This document shows positions 59,150-64,000 of a stretch of 64,000 bases of DNA, piece by piece. The notes beneath the pieces were generated by a model that saw only the letters and a list, made by a program, of their open reading frames with translations, was not told the DNA's origin and did not search any database. Every line of letters begins with the position of its first letter. The stretch's first letter is position 1. The translations under genes and the position numbers were made by a program. This DNA comes from Xestospongia muta (lineage: Eukaryota; Porifera; Demospongiae; Haplosclerida; Petrosiidae). Location: NCBI GenBank assembly GCA_963693285.1, contig OY848920.1:9348182-9412181 (forward strand), written 5' to 3'.

Positions 59150-60640
59150 TTGTTATTATAGTCACAATTTACTCCACAATCATCCAGCAATATAATACCA
59201 CTGAGATCACTACTATCACCATCACTATCACCATCACTATCACCATCACCATCACTATCACCATCACTATCACCATCACCATCACCATCACTATCACCAT
59301 CACTATCACCATCACTATTACCATCACTATCACCATCACTATTGCCATCACTATTACCATCACTATCGCCATCACTATCACCATCACTATTACCATCACT
59401 ATCACCATCACTATCACCATCACTATTAACATCACTATTAACATCACTATTAACATCACTATTACCATCACTATCACCATCACTATTACCATCACTATCG
59501 CCATCACTATCACCATCACTATTACCATCACTATCACCATCACTATTACCATCACTATCGCCATCACTATCAACATCACTATTACCATCACTATCACCAT
59601 CACTATCACCATCACTATTACCATCACTATTACCATCACTATTACCATCACTATCACCATCACTATTACCATCACTATCACAGTCTCCATCAATTGACAT
59701 AATAACTCAATTAGATTATGTAAGTACTTTTTAGTAAATATTACAATATACAACACTACCATTACAAATTGTTTCTATGGTGATTGAGTTTAATTTTCAT
59801 GAATGTGTGTATGTGTACTTTATTGATTTTTTTACAGATCTTGCTAAGCTTTTAAGTGCTGTATTAAATGGAGGAGTTTCTAGAGCTGTTGTTGCTATCA
59901 TAAGATTTTAACTCGTTATATTGATTATGATAGTTGTAATCTGTATGAAGAGGTATGTAATAAATACAAACAAACAGAGATAGACTGATACATTAATGGA
60001 AAGATTATTGTAGTGAGAGCTCTATGGATTGATAGAAAAACACTTCGATGAAATAATCAATGAAACAATATGATGAAGTTAGAGACACACTGACATCCTA
60101 ACAAATAGAGAAACATACAGATTAATAGCTAATGTATAATTTCTATTTAGTGGGTGTAGTTGCTAAAATATTGAGCTAATACGTGAGGTTTCTATTTATG
60201 TTGGAATACTTGTAATGTCACTCACCACATAACTTAGCTCCAATATTGTACAATATTACATTCTATGTGGGTGTAATTGAATTTTTAAACTTTTCACATC
60301 TCTACAATAAATTTTAAGTACTACACTATAACTGTGTACACTAATCCTGTAGGTGTGGCCAACCAAGTGGGAGCTAACCCTCCCACATACACACCCTTGT
60401 GGGTGTGGCCAGTCAAGTGGGAACGAACCCTCCCACATACACACCCCTGTATCTATCCACAAAAAATGACCAGCACCTCTACACACCTCCTATTCCCATA
60501 AGACAGAACTCCTTCACCAACAGCAATCACTGAGCAAGTCCTTATTCTTTGCTAATTTATACTTCACCAAAACCTCCTGCCACCCAGTTAGACTTGTCAA
60601 ACTGGTATCACCAGTCTGACCACAATACTGTAGTGTGGAG
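59150..60640 (+). pseudogene. Relic of D-type stalk, TM and tail exons behind receptor E
   Basis: Three decayed pieces lie in the order of receptor D. (1) A stalk exon with ACTCCACAATCATCC near 59170, interrupted by the minisatellite and ending TCAATTAGATTATG/TAAGT near 59720, one base short. (2) A TM exon at 59838-59952 after an ACAG acceptor, reading L-L-S-A-V-L-N-G-G-V-S and then a frameshift and stop where D has I-F-I-L. (3) A tail piece at about 60330-60640 matching 52490-52740 of D, with a duplicated CCCTCCCACATACACACCC and several frameshifts. The intron between (2) and (3) also matches D. E was once D-like at its 3' end. Confidence 0.85.
59195..59695. repeat. CATCAC/TATCAC minisatellite, ~500 bp
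   Basis: Hexamer-based array (CCATCACTAT, CCATCACTAC...) open in several frames on both strands. It begins and ends in sequence homologous to the Ser-rich stalk exon 50773-50961 of receptor D, so it is an expansion inside a former coding exon. In the ancestral frame it would encode Ser-Leu-Leu-Pro / Ser-Leu-Ser-Pro units. Confidence 0.9.
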
Positions 60641-61301
60641 TGATAATCTTACTCCTATGACATCAATGATAGAATGTATTTATTACATAGGACACTATCT
60701 CTATGTAATACATTATGTATTATTAATTGATACAATTCATTGGTGATAATGATATCATTATGTCTAATTAATAATAATAATATTATTATTGTTTAATGAA
60801 GCCATGCAATACCACCAACACTAATATATATTGGAGTACTATAATAGACCTAACTTAAGATAAATATGGAGTAGTCTGTACTCTTGACAGTATTGATAAG
60901 ACACATCAATCCAAGGTCAGCATCTATTTAACTACATTGATCATTAAGTGTGTCCCAGAAATGAGGAGGTATAAATAAGCACAGTAACATTACCTAATAA
61001 TATATCTGTTTATTATTTGTCACTATTATGTGCATTTTAAGTAATGAAGAGAACATGTAACTTTTGTAAATGTTATGACTATGACACTTAGACTAACATG
61101 GTTATTTGAAGTGCTCCTACTCCATTCCACAACTGAAACCATTCAACTTTACAGGAAGTCCATACTTTGTTCTGGATAAAGTGAAATGTATATACACAAC
61201 AGAAGTATAAACTAGTACCATGTAATGACACTATTTAAACACAGTCTACTGTCCTCCTTGGATCAGTCAGACAAACACTTTGAAATATTTTGTTTATCAA
61301 G
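60641..61301. other. Spacer between receptors E and F
   Basis: Noncoding; from about 60830 it parallels the D-E spacer (53450-53977). The ETS-like block ACAGGAAGTCCATACTTT sits at 61151. Confidence 0.5.
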
Positions 61302-63317
61302 ATGCAACTAGTTCAGATTGTATTGTTAGTGGCTGTGGTCACCATGGTTCCTACAACTGCAGCTCGAGCAATTTTCTGTAGAAATTTAACCAATGATGGG
61401 GTAAGTTTTTATATCTATTACAATTAATATTGATATTATTAATAATCTTCAGAATACGTGCAGTAATTGGCAATCAGATATTATCATTACTAATGAGTCA
61501 TCAACTTCAGTACTAGCACAATGGAGACACTATACAATGAACAGTGATGATGAAGTTCTATATAATATAACTTACTGTAGGACTCCTGGTTCTGGTAGTG
61601 TTATATCACAAACAGTAAGCTATATTTTAAAGTATTATTTTATTTGATAATCTATTTCGTTGTTAAAAACTCTGACTTCAGTTTGCTATACTTGCTAAGT
61701 ATAGCAATAACTTTTGCCATTTTAAAAAAATTGACATATCTTGATATTGAATAATAACAAAGATAACACTGACAAAGATAGAGGATTAAACAGCTTATGT
61801 GTTTTAAACACCCATGAGTTAGTTCAGAACTTTGGATCAAAGCTATAGGTTTATCTTCAGTGAATGACATTTTGGAAACAATGCTAGTTGTTCATATAGC
61901 TGTCCTTTGTGGTTGATTCCTCTTTACAAAGCTTAATATCGGTTCATTATAAAACTTGTTAGTTGCTGTGCTTAGGGAAATTTGAACTCCAATAGCTTTT
62001 GCTAAAAATATATAGCCACAGTACTTTAGTAATTGTATTTTTTATTGATAACAAATATTGAGTCGAACAACAAGCACACAACATTTCGACATATAATAGT
62101 ATTATACTAAGACACCATCTATTCTAATTTTTGTCATCTCCTATTTATTGCACACTTGAAAAAGACTCAACTGATTGGTTGCTGTTTCACTAAATATTTA
62201 ATATCATTTCTTACTATTTTGGCGAAGCTACATATTGGAGACTTGTTACCTGTACGACCCCTTCTTTGTTTATTTATATTATCTATTTTGACATATTTAA
62301 ATAATGTAAACATTTTATGTTATCAGCCGTACATGTGCATGTAGATATTAAACGATAAAAAGATGTGAATAGAGATTTAATGATGTACAAGGACAAGTGG
62401 TAGCAATATAAAGGTCCAATATCTAAAGAAAAAATGTCATTGATGTGTTAATATGTGATCATAGAAGTTAAGATCTTAACAGAAAACATTACAGTACAAA
62501 GATGAAAGAAGTTGTGCATGATGATCAAATCATTCAGGGTCATAAGTACTTATTTATATAATAAAAAGAGAGAGATTGTAATGGTCACATGTAGATGTAT
62601 GTCTTAGTATTTTCAGAAACAGATATGGTTCATTAGGGATGTTATTAGTGGTCTATTCTTCCGGATGAGCTCTTAAGTTAGATGGTAGAGCAGCCAGATA
62701 CTAACTGATAGTTGTTTGTTTGATTCTAGTAATGTCTATCCTTCCTTCTCTATTCTTTCTGGAACATTTTTCATTTAGGTCATATGTATACAACAGATAT
62801 CTTATATACACGTATATATATATATTGTAATTTTTAAGTTAGTTTAACTTCTATTAGCTATTACAATGCTATATACTAACTAATGATTATAATGAATATG
62901 ACTTTTTGAGAAATAATGCTGAGAAGATACAACCACAAAGTAATAATTCATAATCGTAACTCAATTTGTTAAAACCACAATACCATGTGTTGCTGGGAAG
63001 TCTTTTAAAGTAAAATGTATTACTCCACATATAGAGCTAGCTAGTTTTATAAAAAAGAAATTCACCAAATTTGGTATCTAAAGTAAATGATCTAAACAGG
63101 GATCTTTGAGATTTCTCACAAACAAGGATTCCCATAAGAAGTGAACCAATTAATTAACCCTGTATTTCCTCTCTTATAGGAATTCACTACAAACAACAGC
63201 ACTATATTAGTATATCTACTACCAAATACTACATACTGCATAATTGTATGCGTTAATAACACTGTCAATGATAATACATGTTGTGCCAGGAACTTCAGAA
63301 CTACTGGTAAATATATA

Positions 63318-63352
<35 letters not shown>

Positions 63353-63839
63353 CATGGACATTGTACGGACACTGACAGTTTTATTGTGAACTATTTTATC
63401 ATTAGATTTTAGTTTTGCTTGTAATTAAGTGTTCAAAACACAATAATATAACAAACAAAATAAAAATGGCTACTCAATTATTTGCCTCATTCACACAATG
63501 ATATACCATATGTAAGTAAGTACATACGAATTAGCATACCTGCTCTGCCACTTATCAACATAGTTAGTGGTAAATAACGCACACACTAACTGTATATACT
63601 TACATGTACTTGATGAAGTATATTAATGAAAAATCAATTAATCATTATAATTATTTGTAATAGATCAAATCAAAGAAAATCAAGTTCAAAATGTTAGAGC
63701 TCACATATATTATCCGTTGTTAAAGAACCAAAGTATTATATCTGCTCAAGTAATATGGACAAGTCTACCGTCTATGCTACAAATTCGTTCTTACGAAGTA
63801 CAAATATTCACTGCTAATGCTAACAAGTTATATATTAAA
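61302..63839 (+). CDS. Receptor F: third tandem ROS-like receptor copy, cut by the window edge
   Basis: Four exons are visible: 61302-61400 (signal peptide M-Q-L-V-Q-I-V-L-L-V-A-V-V), 61453-61614, 63180-63306 and 63664-63839. They have the phase pattern of receptors D and E (0-0, 0-1, 1-0). They encode the first FN3 and most of the second ([22 protein letters not shown]). Exon 2 is 57 nt shorter than in D and E because the basic, TKR-containing loop is missing. The frame is intact in all four exons. Everything downstream (propeller, TM, tail) lies beyond the window, so the tail type is unknown. Confidence 0.8.
61615..63179. other. Intron 2 of receptor F
   Basis: 1.56 kb, noncoding. Frames at 61652 (minus) and 62156 (plus) show no motif. 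Confidence 0.45.
63316..63347. repeat. (TA)n microsatellite
   Basis: TA run just after the donor of exon 3 of receptor F. Confidence 0.9.
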
Positions 63840-64000
63840 GTAAGTTTATATATAACTGACATATTTATGGTGTGCCACTTGACTTTTAGATTTATTTTTG
63901 TTTGTCATTAAGTGTTCAAAACTCAATTACATAATGATGATGACGTCATCATGAAATGGACACATAGTGATGTCATCATATATGATGACATCATCTAAAC

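Noticed and set aside
59098..59762. Four overlapping ~130-200 aa frames of Ser-Asp-Gly, Ile-Thr, Val-Met and Ser-Leu-Pro repeats
   Set aside because: Six-frame readings of a hexamer minisatellite. Only the Ser-Leu-Pro frame has an ancestral coding relation, and its exon is frameshifted.

Overview
The window looks like a metazoan genome, most likely a demosponge such as Amphimedon. Support for this: strong AT bias, genes split into many small exons with mostly 40-150 bp GT-AG introns, abundant death-fold and LRR exons, and a complete ROS1/Sevenless-type receptor tyrosine kinase. The species call is inference; no database search was possible. All gene models were built by hand from splice signals, reading-frame phase and homology between copies inside the window.

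Left part (1-16.6 kb, + strand): the last LRR exon of a truncated gene; its 3' flank, broken by a non-LTR retrotransposon fragment; a decayed copy of two receptor-kinase exons; a broken death-domain exon; a small tyrosine-motif protein (3.6-4.6 kb); a 2.3-copy tandem array of an ~855 bp unit; a death-domain plus CARD-like gene (6.75-7.72 kb); and a multi-exon gene (7.74-12.07 kb) encoding a CARD-like domain, an unrecognised domain and duplicated coiled-coil exons. That last gene can be joined in phase to an LRR exon at 15.8-16.6 kb. The intron in between holds a Mutator-like foldback element, a Crypton/ZMYM-like fragment and a hAT relic.

Middle (18.3-40.5 kb, - strand): a 40-exon gene for a ROS1/Sevenless-class receptor tyrosine kinase. 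The model sums to 2326 aa with every phase consistent. It has a signal peptide, FN3 and YWTD-propeller blocks, one TM segment and a kinase domain carrying ROS signature residues. Intron 1 is about 8 kb and full of satellites. Six introns have a (TC)n microsatellite as the polypyrimidine tract.

Right part (42.1-64.0 kb, + strand), head-to-head with the kinase gene: three tandem paralogous receptors D, E and F (F runs off the edge). Their ectodomains are collinear, exon by exon and phase by phase, with exons 16-26 of the ROS-like gene. Instead of a kinase, D and E carry a Ser/Thr-rich stalk, a TM segment and a tyrosine-motif tail. D has four Y-F-x-L-E motifs plus a terminal Y-A-S-I. E has an unrelated tyrosine tail, and behind it lie the decayed remains of a D-type stalk, TM and tail. 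My reading is that the locus pairs a ROS-type kinase with kinase-less look-alike receptors that could be its substrates, co-receptors or decoys, next to a set of death-fold/LRR innate-immune-type genes.
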